Shown here: positions 17,572 to 25,682 of the stretch, one piece after another
Layout of the letters: every line of letters begins with the position of its first letter
How positions within the stretch are numbered: the stretch's first letter is position 1
From: JBGQOG01 sp052113705
Lineage (GTDB): Bacteria; Pseudomonadota; Alphaproteobacteria; Rhodobacterales; Rhodobacteraceae
Direction: 5' to 3'
DNA: 64,000 nt
Assembly (NCBI RefSeq): GCF_052113705.1
Contig: NZ_JBGQOG010000004.1
Span: forward strand, 62,001 to 126,000
The notes under the pieces: generated by a model
Told to the model about the DNA's origin: nothing
Databases searched by the model: none
The model's input: the letters and a program-made list of their open reading frames with translations, nothing else
Position numbers and translations under genes: made by a program

Positions 17572-18467
17572 TCGCGCGCGTGATGGCCCTGTTGCAGAGC
17601 GAGAGCCGTGGCCCCGACCGGGTGGTGCCGCCCACCGGCTTTACCGCGCGGCTGACGGTGCTGACCGCCGCCGCCATGGCCTTTCTGGCGGTGTTTGCGC
17701 TTGCGCTGTCGATGGCGACCGGGCGGCTGGCGCATCGCTGGTCGGATGCTTTGGCACGTACCGCCACCATCCGCATCTCGGCCCCGCCCGAGCAGATGCT
17801 GGCGCAGACGCAGGCGGTGCTGGAGGCGCTGAAGACCACGCCGGGGCTCGACTCCTACCGCCCGCTCGACGATGCCGAGATGAAAAAGCTGCTTGACCCC
17901 TGGTTCGGGCCGGATCTGCCGGTGGAAAGCCTGCCGCTGCCGCAGCTGATCGAGCTGGTGGAATCCTCCTCGGGCTTTGACGCCGAGGGGTTGCGTCTGC
18001 GGTTGGCGGCCGAGGCGCCGGGCGCGGTGCTCGATGACCACAGCCGCTGGCGGCAACCCCTTGTCACCGCGGCGGGGCGCATCCGGTTTCTGGGCCTCGT
18101 ATCGCTCTTGCTGATCGGCGGGGCGACGGCGGGGATGATCACTTTGGCCGCGCAGGCGGCGCTGGCGGCGAACGGGCAGGTGATCCGCGTGCTGCGGCTG
18201 GTGGGCGCGCGGGATGTGTTCATCGCCCAGGCTTTCGTGCGCCGCTTTACCCTGCGCGGGCTGTCGGGCGCGGGCCTCGGCACCGTTCTGGGCATGCTGG
18301 CCCTAGCACTTCTGCCCGATGCCGATGCGGCGGGCGGCTTTCTGACCGGCCTTGGTTTTCAGGGTCTGCAATGGGTCTGGCCGCTGCTGATCCCGCCCTT
18401 GGCCGCGCTGGTGGCCTATCTGGCGACCCGGGCTGCGGCCCTGCGCATGTTGAGAGGAATCCGATGA
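17568..18467 (+). CDS. ftsX: cell division protein FtsX
   Basis: Membrane partner of FtsE. The 299-residue product has one N-terminal transmembrane helix (about 30-50), an extracytoplasmic domain (about 50-165) and three C-terminal helices, the FtsX/MacB-type permease layout. It starts with GTG overlapping the ftsE stop and ends overlapping the plsC ATG (ATGA). The sequence is divergent, as usual for alphaproteobacterial FtsX, and the call rests on topology plus position. Confidence 0.9.
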   Translation: MIARVMALLQSESRGPDRVVPPTGFTARLTVLTAAAMAFLAVFALALSMATGRLAHRWSDALARTATIRISAPPEQMLAQTQAVLEALKTTPGLDSYRPLDDAEMKKLLDPWFGPDLPVESLPLPQLIELVESSSGFDAEGLRLRLAAEAPGAVLDDHSRWRQPLVTAAGRIRFLGLVSLLLIGGATAGMITLAAQAALAANGQVIRVLRLVGARDVFIAQAFVRRFTLRGLSGAGLGTVLGMLALALLPDADAAGGFLTGLGFQGLQWVWPLLIPPLAALVAYLATRAAALRMLRGIR

Positions 18468-19207
18468 GACACGCCCTGCAATATCTGCGTTCGCTGTTCT
18501 TCATCATCCAGATGTATGTGTTCCTCGCGGTCTGGGCGACGGTGCTGTTTCCGTTCGGCCTCATTGGCGGGCGCAATGTGACGCTCTGGATCATGCGCAA
18601 CTACTGCCATTACGTCTGCTGGTCGGCGCGCTGGATCGTCGGCCTGACATGCGAAGTGCGCGGCGAGATCCCCACCGATGAGGTGCTGATCGCCGCCAAG
18701 CATCAGTCTTTCCTCGACATCATCATGATCTTTGGCGCGCTGCCGCGCGGCAAATACATCATGAAGAAAGAGCTGAAATATGTGCCCTTCATCGGCTGGT
18801 ATGCGTTCCTCTCGGGCTGCGTGCCGGTGGACCGTGGCAAGAAGGGTGCTGCGATCAAGAAGATGGTGCGCGACGTCTATGCCTCGCGTCACAAGGGCGG
18901 GCAGCTGATCATCTTTTCGCAGGGCACCCGCGTCGCGCCGGGGGTGAAAATGCCGTACAAGGTCGGCTCCGGCGTGCTCTATGCCGAGCTGAAGCAGGAT
19001 TGCGTGCCGGTGGCGGTGAATGTCGGCCTGTTCTGGCCGAAATCGGCGATCATGCGGCAGCCGGGGACGGCGGTGATCGAGTTTCTGCCGCGGATTCCGG
19101 CGGGTCTTGATATCCGCACCTTCCTCGAGCGGCTGGAGGCCGAGGTTGAGCCTGCCTCTGATGCGCTGATGGCCGAAGCGGGGTTCGTGGCGCCCGCAGG
19201 GGCATAA
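18464..19207 (+). CDS. plsC: 1-acyl-sn-glycerol-3-phosphate acyltransferase
   Basis: Lysophosphatidic acid acyltransferase that makes phosphatidic acid for membrane phospholipids. It has 247 residues with an N-terminal hydrophobic anchor (about 10-35), the acyltransferase motif HQSFLD (80-85, the HX4D catalytic dyad), PVDRG and FSQGTRVAPG (the E/QGTR substrate motif, with Gln replacing the usual Glu). ATGA overlap with ftsX places phospholipid synthesis in the same transcript as the division complex. Confidence 0.9.
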   Translation: MRHALQYLRSLFFIIQMYVFLAVWATVLFPFGLIGGRNVTLWIMRNYCHYVCWSARWIVGLTCEVRGEIPTDEVLIAAKHQSFLDIIMIFGALPRGKYIMKKELKYVPFIGWYAFLSGCVPVDRGKKGAAIKKMVRDVYASRHKGGQLIIFSQGTRVAPGVKMPYKVGSGVLYAELKQDCVPVAVNVGLFWPKSAIMRQPGTAVIEFLPRIPAGLDIRTFLERLEAEVEPASDALMAEAGFVAPAGA

Positions 19208-19217
19208 GGGGGACGGC

Positions 19218-19823
19218 ATGGAATACATCGGGTCGGTTGCGGCGCTCGAGGCGCTTTATGGCGTGCCGGGGCAGGCCGCGACGGTGAAGGTCACCCCCGG
19301 CCTGACCCCCGCCTACCGCGCCTGGATTGCGCGCAGCCGTCTGTGCATTCTGACGACGGTCGGGCCTGAAGGCACCGACGCCAGCCCGCGCGGCGATGAT
19401 GGCCCGGTGGTGCAGATCCCGGATGCCCGGACGCTGCTTCTGCCCGACTGGAAGGGCAATGACCGCATCGACAGCCTGCGCAACATCGTGCGCGATCCGC
19501 GCGTCTCATTGATGTTCCTCGTGGCCGGGTCCAACAATGTGATGCGGGTGAACGGCACCGCCCGGCTGACCGCCGACGAAGGGGTTCTGGCGCGGTTTGA
19601 GCGCGACGGAAAGCGCCCCCGCACGGTGGCGGTGGTGACGGTGGCCGAGGTCTATTCGCAATGCGCGCGGGCGCTCATGCGGGCGCGGATCTGGACCGAT
19701 GGCAATCAGGCAGCGGGTCTGCCGAGCGTGGGCGATATGCTGCGCGAGATCACCGAAGGCGGCATTGATGGTGCCGCCTATGACGCCCAATGGCCGGTCC
19801 GCGCGGCCGGGACGATGTGGTAG
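19218..19823 (+). CDS. PPOX-class FMN-binding flavoprotein
   Basis: A 201-residue split-beta-barrel protein of the pyridoxamine 5'-phosphate oxidase superfamily; the SRLCILTTVGPEGTDASPRG block and the LLLPDWKGNDRIDSLRNI block match the MSMEG_1061-type subfamily (TIGR04025). Members bind FMN or F420, and the substrate is unknown. GGGGGA precedes the ATG, and it starts 10 bases after plsC, so it is probably the last gene of the ftsEX-plsC unit. Confidence 0.82.
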   Translation: MEYIGSVAALEALYGVPGQAATVKVTPGLTPAYRAWIARSRLCILTTVGPEGTDASPRGDDGPVVQIPDARTLLLPDWKGNDRIDSLRNIVRDPRVSLMFLVAGSNNVMRVNGTARLTADEGVLARFERDGKRPRTVAVVTVAEVYSQCARALMRARIWTDGNQAAGLPSVGDMLREITEGGIDGAAYDAQWPVRAAGTMW

Positions 19824-19998
19824 CGGACAAGGCTGAAGTCGTTCTCCCCGGAGCAGGGGGGACTGGTTGCCGGATGATGGGGTGAGGTCCTTGCCCCAGG
19901 TTTCTGCAGCGAAAGGCCGATACAGCTTCCGATGGCTTTCCGGGCGGAGCAGCCTGCGCAAGCACGGCAGCGCGACCAGGATCGCGCTGCCCCTTGGG

Positions 19999-20958
19999 TC
20001 AGGCCGCGAGGCCCTTTGACCCCATTGCCAGAAACTTCTGCCGCCGCGCCTTGATCAGCTCGGCAGGCTTTTTCGAGGACAGTTCGCTCAGCAGCAGCGA
20101 AATCTCGCTGCCCACCGCCGCAATTGCCGCCGCGCGGTCGCGCTGTGCGCCGCCCAGCGGCTCTTTCACGATGCGGTCGATCACGCCCAGCTTCAGCAGA
20201 TCCTGCGCGGTCAGGCGCAGCGCTTCGGCGGCTTCGCGCATCTTCTCGGCATCCTTCCACAGGATCGAGGCGCAGCCCTCCGGCGAGATCACCGAATAGA
20301 TCGAATGCTCGAGCATCGCCAGACGGTCGGCCGTGGCAAAGGCCACCGCGCCGCCCGAGCCGCCCTCGCCGATCACTACCGAAATCAGCGGCACGCCGAT
20401 CTGCAGGCATTTCTCGGTCGAACGGGCGATGGCTTCGGACTGGCCGCGCTCTTCCGCGCCTTTGCCGGGATAGGCACCCGGCGTGTCAACAAGGGTGATC
20501 ACCGGCAGTTTGAAACGGTCGGCCAGATCCATCAGACGGATCGCCTTGCGGTAGCCCTCGGGGCGGGCCATGCCGAAATTGCGCTCGATCCGGGTCTTGG
20601 TGTCATGGCCCTTCTCATGGCCGATCACCACCACCGGCTGATCGTTCAGCCGCGCCAGACCGCCCATGACCGCATGGTCATCGGCAAAGTTCCGGTCGCC
20701 GGCGAGCGGGGTGTATTCGGTGAACAACGCATCGATGTAATCTTTGCAATGCGGCCGGTCAGGGTGCCGCGCCACCTGGCATTTGCGCCAGGGCGAGAGG
20801 TCCTTGTACATGTCGCGCAACATGTCCGAGGCTTTCTTGTCGAGGCCAGCGGCTTCTTTCTCGACGTCCATCTCGGCATTGCCGCGCGCCATTGCTCTGA
20901 GTTCATTGGCCTTGCCTTCGATCTCTGCCAGCGGCTTTTCGAATTCGAGATAGGTCAT
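19999..20958 (-). CDS. accA: acetyl-CoA carboxylase carboxyltransferase subunit alpha
   Basis: Alpha subunit of the carboxyltransferase that transfers CO2 from biotin to acetyl-CoA, giving malonyl-CoA for fatty acid synthesis. It has 319 residues with the normal start MTYLEFEKPLAEIEGKANEL and the crotonase-fold core blocks RNFGMARPEGYRKA, TLVDTPGAYPGKGAEERGQ and GEGGSGGA. Length and motifs fit the family fully. It is convergent with the PPOX gene; its upstream leader lies in a 502-base gene-free stretch. Confidence 0.97.
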   Translation of the reverse strand: MTYLEFEKPLAEIEGKANELRAMARGNAEMDVEKEAAGLDKKASDMLRDMYKDLSPWRKCQVARHPDRPHCKDYIDALFTEYTPLAGDRNFADDHAVMGGLARLNDQPVVVIGHEKGHDTKTRIERNFGMARPEGYRKAIRLMDLADRFKLPVITLVDTPGAYPGKGAEERGQSEAIARSTEKCLQIGVPLISVVIGEGGSGGAVAFATADRLAMLEHSIYSVISPEGCASILWKDAEKMREAAEALRLTAQDLLKLGVIDRIVKEPLGGAQRDRAAAIAAVGSEISLLLSELSSKKPAELIKARRQKFLAMGSKGLAA

Positions 20959-21460
20959 GTCAGTCTCCGGCTGCGCCCTTTATGGCTTGGCACTATATGA
21001 CGAGGACGGCGGGCAAATGCAACTCGGCAAGCGCCCTGACGGCGGATCCGGTGCTCAACGGGCGGAGAGTTTGGCACGAGGCGCCTCCGGGTTTCGCACC
21101 GGAGGGCGCGGGGCGGGCGGTTTCCGGCCGGATGTCCCGGCGGCATCCGGGCCATCCGGCACGACGCGGCGCGCTTGCCGCCACAGCCTCGCTGACGTCA
21201 GAAATGCTGCAGGTGCGAAATGCGGCCTTGATGTGCTGCGCTGCAGCATGTTACGATTTTCAAGAGACGCGAGGCAGCGGCACGCAGATCCGCCGCGCGG
21301 CGGTTCACCGGATTTTGCGCGACGGTCGTTTTTCGCAATGGCGATTTTGCGCGACGGTGGGGTGCCGGAATCGGTAACGCCCCAGCCTTGCGACCGGGGC
21401 GTGACCTTTCCCTCATGCGGACGGGCCTCCCCTCCCTTCCGCTCCGGGATAGCGATGCTC
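20959..21460. other. 502-bp stretch without a supported gene
   Basis: No reading frame here has a ribosome site and family-like composition. The part near accA should contain its promoter and leader. A hairpin CCTCCGG / CCGGAGG with an 8-base loop lies at 21084-21105, extended by three more pairs past a bulge. A 16-bp direct repeat is annotated separately. The 3' flank of mcl1 lies at the right end; no clear terminator for mcl1 is visible. Confidence 0.6.
21311..21358. repeat. 16-bp direct repeat with 32-bp period
   Basis: GATTTTGCGCGACGGT occurs exactly at 21311-21326 and 21343-21358, start to start 32 bases (about three helical turns). It lies between mcl1 and accA, in the region without a gene. 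It could be a protein binding site or a residual duplication. Confidence 0.8.
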
Positions 21461-22417
21461 TTAGCCCGAGATCATCTCTGCTTGTCGCACGATCACCTCA
21501 GCTTGCCGGACAGAGGCTATATCCACCAGACGGCCTTTGTAAACAGTCGCGCCAGCGCCTTCGGATTTTGCTTTCTCCATCGCCGCCAGAATTTCGCGCG
21601 CTTCGGTCACCGCAGCCTCGGACGGGGTGAAAATCTCATTGGCGAGGGTGATCTGTTTCGGATGGATCGCCCATTTCCCGACCATGCCCAGCGTCGCAGA
21701 CCGCAGGGCTTGTGCGCGGAAACCCTCGTCATCCGAGAAATCGCCGAAGGGTCCGTCGACCGGCAAAAGCCCGTGTGTGCGGCAGGCGGCGACGATGGCG
21801 GCCTGCGCCCAATGCCAGGGATCAGACCAGTATTTCGCGCCTTCCCGCAGCATATAGTAGTTTTCTTGCGTGCCACCGATACCTGTGGTGGCCATGCCCA
21901 TGGAGGCCGCAAAGTCGGCGGCGCCGAGACTCATGGCTTGCAACCGGGGCGAGGCGGCGGCGATCTCCTCGACATGCGCGATACCGGCGGCGGATTCGAT
22001 GATCACCTCCAGGCTGATGCGCTTCTTGCGGCCCATCGCCGCCTCGATCGCGGTGACCAGCGCGTCAACCGTATAGACATCGGCGGCGCAGCCGACTTTC
22101 GGGATCATGATCTGGTCGATCCGCTCGGACCCCAACTCCAAAAGGTCGACCACGTCACGGTACCAATAGGGCGTATCCAGCCCGTTGATTCGCACGCTGA
22201 GGTATTTTGAGCCCCAATCCACCTCGTGAGTCGCCTTGATGATGTTGGCGCGCGCCTCTGCCTTGTCGTTCGGCGCGACCGAATCTTCGAGGTCGAGGTT
22301 GATCACATCCGCGGCGGAGGCTGCCATCTTCTCAAAGATCGCCGGGCGCGAGCCGGGGCCAAACAGCTGGCAACGGTTCGGACGGGCGGGCTGGGCGGGT
22401 TGCAGACGAAAGCTCAT
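21461..22417 (-). CDS. mcl1: L-malyl-CoA/beta-methylmalyl-CoA lyase
   Basis: HpcH/HpaI-citrate lyase family enzyme of 318 residues. It reversibly cleaves beta-methylmalyl-CoA to glyoxylate and propionyl-CoA and L-malyl-CoA to glyoxylate and acetyl-CoA, in the ethylmalonyl-CoA pathway of acetate assimilation. The sequence matches the Rhodobacter Mcl1 I recall closely, from MSFRLQPAQPARPNRCQLFG to the C-terminal KGRLVDIASVRQAEVIVRQA. Metal and acid residues lie in NLDLEDSVAP and SLEVIIESAAG. It is divergent from dgcN, and the shared spacer carries repeated AAATTTCA motifs. Confidence 0.95.
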   Translation of the reverse strand: MSFRLQPAQPARPNRCQLFGPGSRPAIFEKMAASAADVINLDLEDSVAPNDKAEARANIIKATHEVDWGSKYLSVRINGLDTPYWYRDVVDLLELGSERIDQIMIPKVGCAADVYTVDALVTAIEAAMGRKKRISLEVIIESAAGIAHVEEIAAASPRLQAMSLGAADFAASMGMATTGIGGTQENYYMLREGAKYWSDPWHWAQAAIVAACRTHGLLPVDGPFGDFSDDEGFRAQALRSATLGMVGKWAIHPKQITLANEIFTPSEAAVTEAREILAAMEKAKSEGAGATVYKGRLVDIASVRQAEVIVRQAEMISG

Positions 22418-22704
22418 ATCAGGCCCTTCGCAAGGATATGTCTGAAATTTGTCTGGTGTTGATATAATGTTGCGCGATAAATTTCAAGCTTCCTTTCGCA
22501 TGTGCAGAAATCGACGGTTTCTTGCGGCAAGGTCACGTTTGCATCGCGTTTCTTGTGAGATGGCGAAGTTGAATGGGAATATCTTCGGCAAATGATGCCA
22601 TACTCCTGTGAAAGTTGCGCAGGTTCTTGCCGGGGGCGGTAAATTTCAAATGAAATCCCGCCGCAACGCGGTATCGTTCGAGGGGTAACCAAAGGAGTTT
22701 TCCC
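22418..22704. promoter_or_regulatory. divergent mcl1/dgcN regulatory region with three AAATTTCA motifs
   Basis: This AT-rich spacer contains AAATTTCA exactly three times: 22445-22452 (minus orientation), 22481-22488 and 22641-22648 (plus). The third copy overlaps a perfect inverted repeat ATTTCA-AA-TGAAAT at 22643-22656. One copy cluster lies just before mcl1 and one about 50 bases before dgcN, as expected for operators of a shared or autoregulated repressor. The regulator is not identified. Confidence 0.5.
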
Positions 22705-23712
22705 ATGGCCCTGATCGACACGCCCTATCTTCTGTTTCTCGGCGACGCCCCCGATGCGCTTGCGGCCAAGGTCGCGCAGGGGATCAAAGACTGGCGCCCG
22801 GAATTCGCGCTGGGGCAGTTCCGCATGCCGGGCTGCAAGGCGGATATGGGGCTGCAGGACATGACGCTGGCCGAGGCCAAGGCGGCGGGCTGCAAGACGC
22901 TGGTGGTCGGCGTGGCCAACCGCGGCGGGGTGATCTCGGAAAGCTGGGTCAAGGTGCTGGTCGAGGCCCTGGCCGAGGGGTTTGATCTGGCCTCCGGCCT
23001 GCACAACCTTCTGAAGGATGAGCCGGTTCTGGTGGAAGCGGCGCTCGCCTTTGGCCGAAAGCTGCATGATGTGCGGGTGCCCGAGGTGGATTACCCGATT
23101 GCGAATGGCAAAAAGCGCAGCGGCAAGCGGATGCTGGCCGTGGGCACCGATTGTTCGGTTGGCAAGATGTACACCGCGCTTTGCATGGAAAAGGAAATGC
23201 GGGCGCGCGAGATGAAGGCGACGTTCCGCGCGACGGGGCAGACCGGCATTCTGATCACCGGCAATGGCGTGCCGCTGGATGCGGTGGTTGCCGATTTCAT
23301 GGCGGGCTCAATTGAGTGGCTGACGCCGGACAATGACCCCGATCACTGGGATTTGATCGAGGGGCAGGGCAGCCTGTTCCACATCTCTTATTCCGGGGTG
23401 ACTTTGGCGTTGGTGCATGGCGGCCAGCCGGATGCCTTGGTGCTGTGCCACGAGCCGACGCGGCCGCATATGCGGGGGCTGCCGGACTACACGCCGCCCA
23501 CGCTGCAAAGCCTGCGCGATGTGGCGCTCTTGCTGGCGCGGGTGGGCAATCCGGCCTGCGAAGTGGTGGGTATCTCGGTCAATACCCAGCATATGGGCGA
23601 GGCGGAGGCGCTGGCCTATCTGCAGGCGCTGGAGGGGCAATTGGGCCTGCCCGCCACTGATCCGTTCCGCTTTGGTGCCGGGAAACTGGTCGACGCGCTG
23701 GCCGCGATCTGA
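22705..23712 (+). CDS. dgcN: N-acetyltransferase DgcN (DUF1611), D-glutamate acetylation
   Basis: A 335-residue DUF1611 protein. The N-terminal half is Rossmann-like, and the C-terminal half has a P-loop-like GTDCSVGKM (residues 147-155) and the conserved ILITGNGVPLDAV, EGQGSL and CHEPTR blocks. Family knowledge: DgcN acetylates D-glutamate, working with the racemase DgcA in a D-glutamate catabolic route. That partner follows here after 64 bases, and a D-amino-acid transaminase comes third, which strongly supports the role. AAAGGAG lies before the ATG. Confidence 0.85.
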   Translation: MALIDTPYLLFLGDAPDALAAKVAQGIKDWRPEFALGQFRMPGCKADMGLQDMTLAEAKAAGCKTLVVGVANRGGVISESWVKVLVEALAEGFDLASGLHNLLKDEPVLVEAALAFGRKLHDVRVPEVDYPIANGKKRSGKRMLAVGTDCSVGKMYTALCMEKEMRAREMKATFRATGQTGILITGNGVPLDAVVADFMAGSIEWLTPDNDPDHWDLIEGQGSLFHISYSGVTLALVHGGQPDALVLCHEPTRPHMRGLPDYTPPTLQSLRDVALLLARVGNPACEVVGISVNTQHMGEAEALAYLQALEGQLGLPATDPFRFGAGKLVDALAAI

Positions 23713-23776
23713 CAGCCTTGGCTGAACCATGACCTGCCCGGGCATTCCGGGCGGGCAAGACCGACAGGAGGCCCCG

Positions 23777-24739
23777 ATGATCACCGTAACCGATGACACC
23801 TTCCGACTGGCCGAGGTGTTCACCATCTCGCGCGGCTCGCGCACAGAGGCGCGGGTGGTGACGGTAAAGATCAGCCATCGCGGGCACACGGGCTGGGGTG
23901 AATGCGTGCCCTATGCCCGCTATGGCGAAACCCTCGAGTCGGTGCGCGCGCAGATCGAGAGCCTGCCGAATGACATCAGCCGTGCCGAATTGCAGGAGGC
24001 GCTGCCCGCCGGGGCCGCCCGCAACGCGGTGGATTGTGCGCTCTGGGATCTGGCGGCGAAGCAGGCGGGCAAACGGGTCTGGGAACTGGCGGGGTTGCCG
24101 GTCCCGGGGCCCGAGACCACCGCCTTTACCCTGTCGCTTGATACGCCCGAGGCGATGCGGGCGGCAGCGGCCCGCCATGCCCATCGCCCGATCCTGAAAA
24201 TCAAGCTGGGCACCCCCGATGACATGCCGCGGCTGGAGGCGGTACGGGCGGGCGCGCCGAAACCGAAGATCATCGTCGATGCCAATGAAGGTTGGTGCGT
24301 CGATGTCTATCAGGAGCTGGCACCGCATCTTTTGCGCCTCGGCGTGGCGCTGGTCGAGCAGCCGATGCCCGCCGCCGCCGATCAGATCCTGCGCGAGATT
24401 GCCCGCCCCCTGCCGGTCTGCGCCGATGAAAGCTGCCATGACCGCGCGAGCCTTGCCGATCTGCGCGGCAAATACGACATGATCAACATCAAGCTGGACA
24501 AGACCGGCGGCCTGACCGAGGCGCTGGCCCTGCGCGATCTGGCCCGGGCCGAGGGCTATGGTGTGATGGTCGGCTGCATGGTCGGCTCGTCTCTCGCGAT
24601 GGCACCGGCGGTGCTGGTGGCGCAGGGTGCGGCCTTTACCGATCTTGACGGGCCGCTGCTTCTGGCAGAAGACCGGGAAAACCCGCTTCGCTATGACGCG
24701 GGGCAGGTCTATCCGCCGGATGCGGCGCTATGGGGATGA
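23777..24739 (+). CDS. dgcA: N-acetyl-D-glutamate racemase DgcA (enolase superfamily)
   Basis: A 320-residue muconate-lactonising-type enolase superfamily member. It shows KxK (Lys141, Lys143 in LKIKLG), the metal ligands Asp168 (VDANEG), Glu194 (VEQP) and Asp217 (ADES), and the second catalytic lysine at 239 in NIKLDKTGG, i.e. the two-lysine arrangement of racemases/epimerases. Without context it would be annotated as a dipeptide epimerase; adjacency to DUF1611 dgcN favours DgcA. AGGAG lies seven bases before the ATG at 23777. It is followed after 10 bases by dat. Confidence 0.85.
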   Translation: MITVTDDTFRLAEVFTISRGSRTEARVVTVKISHRGHTGWGECVPYARYGETLESVRAQIESLPNDISRAELQEALPAGAARNAVDCALWDLAAKQAGKRVWELAGLPVPGPETTAFTLSLDTPEAMRAAAARHAHRPILKIKLGTPDDMPRLEAVRAGAPKPKIIVDANEGWCVDVYQELAPHLLRLGVALVEQPMPAAADQILREIARPLPVCADESCHDRASLADLRGKYDMINIKLDKTGGLTEALALRDLARAEGYGVMVGCMVGSSLAMAPAVLVAQGAAFTDLDGPLLLAEDRENPLRYDAGQVYPPDAALWG

Positions 24740-24749
24740 GGAAGAAGCA

Positions 24750-25613
24750 ATGAGCCGGATTGTCTATGTGAACGGGAATTATCTGCCGGAAGAAGAAGCG
24801 ACCGTGTCGATCTTTGACCGTGGCTTCCTGATGGCCGATGGCGTTTATGAGGTGACGTCGGTTCTGGATGGCAAGATCCTGGAATTCCCCGGCCATTCGG
24901 CCCGGCTGGAGCGCTCGTTGCGCGAGCTGGACATGGCGCTGCCGGTGACGATGGACGAGCTGCTGACGATTCACCGCGAATTGGTGGCGCGCAACGAGCT
25001 GGTGGAGGGGATGATCTATCTGCAGGTCACCCGTGGCAATCCGGGCGACCGTGATTTCGCCTTCCCCGATCCGGCGGCGACGCCCTCGACCCTCGTGCTG
25101 TTCACCCAGTCCAAGCCGGGTCTGGCCGATAATCCGGTGGCGAAAAAGGGCATCAAGGTCATTTCGATCGAGGATATCCGCTGGGGCCGCCGCGACATCA
25201 AGACGGTGCAACTGCTCTATCCCTCGATGGGCAAGATGATGGCGAAAAAGGCGGGTGCCGATGACGCCTGGATGGTGGAAGACGGCTTTGTGACCGAGGG
25301 CACTTCGAACAACGTCTATATCGTCAAGGACGGCAAGATCATCACCCGCCAGCTGTCGCAGGACATCCTGCACGGGATCACCCGCGCGGCCGTGCTGCGC
25401 TATGCGGCGGAAGCGCAGATGGAAGTGGTCGAGCGCGCCTTTACCATCGCCGAAGCGCAGGCGGCGGATGAGGCGTTCTTTACCTCGGCCTCGGCCTTTG
25501 TGATGCCGGTGGTCGAGATCGACGGCGTGGCGCTGTCGGAGGGCAAGGTGGGGCCGGTGGCCACCCGCCTGCGCGAGATCTATCTGGACGAGAGCCGCAA
25601 GACCGCGATCTGA
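24750..25613 (+). CDS. dat: D-amino-acid transaminase
   Basis: Fold-type IV PLP aminotransferase of 287 residues, converting D-alanine and other D-amino acids plus 2-oxoglutarate to 2-oxo acids and D-glutamate. It shows FDRGFLMADGVYEV (22-35), the PLP lysine Lys151 in RRDIKT and EGTSNNVYIV, which provides the PLP-contact glutamate. The length and N-terminal block favour D-amino-acid transaminase over branched-chain or ADC lyase relatives. As third gene of dgcN-dgcA-dat it would feed D-glutamate to DgcN. A strong terminator follows. Confidence 0.88.
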   Translation: MSRIVYVNGNYLPEEEATVSIFDRGFLMADGVYEVTSVLDGKILEFPGHSARLERSLRELDMALPVTMDELLTIHRELVARNELVEGMIYLQVTRGNPGDRDFAFPDPAATPSTLVLFTQSKPGLADNPVAKKGIKVISIEDIRWGRRDIKTVQLLYPSMGKMMAKKAGADDAWMVEDGFVTEGTSNNVYIVKDGKIITRQLSQDILHGITRAAVLRYAAEAQMEVVERAFTIAEAQAADEAFFTSASAFVMPVVEIDGVALSEGKVGPVATRLREIYLDESRKTAI

Positions 25614-25634
25614 TCAGCGGAAGGTTTGAACGAG

Positions 25635-25664
25635 AAAGGCCCCGACCGATGGTCGGGGCCTTTT
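25635..25664. terminator. bidirectional terminator between dat and the RTX gene
   Basis: AAAGGCCCCGACC / GGTCGGGGCCTTT, a perfect 13-bp stem with a 3-base loop, flanked by T on the plus side and A on the left. It ends dat (plus) and the RTX gene (minus, stop at 25683). Confidence 0.93.
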
Positions 25665-25682
25665 GCATTGTCAGCGCCGTGT

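Noticed and set aside
20957..22210. A 417-codon plus-strand frame opposite accA upstream region and mcl1
   Set aside because: It is antisense to the clearly conserved mcl1, has Arg/Gly/His-rich composition, and no ribosome site.
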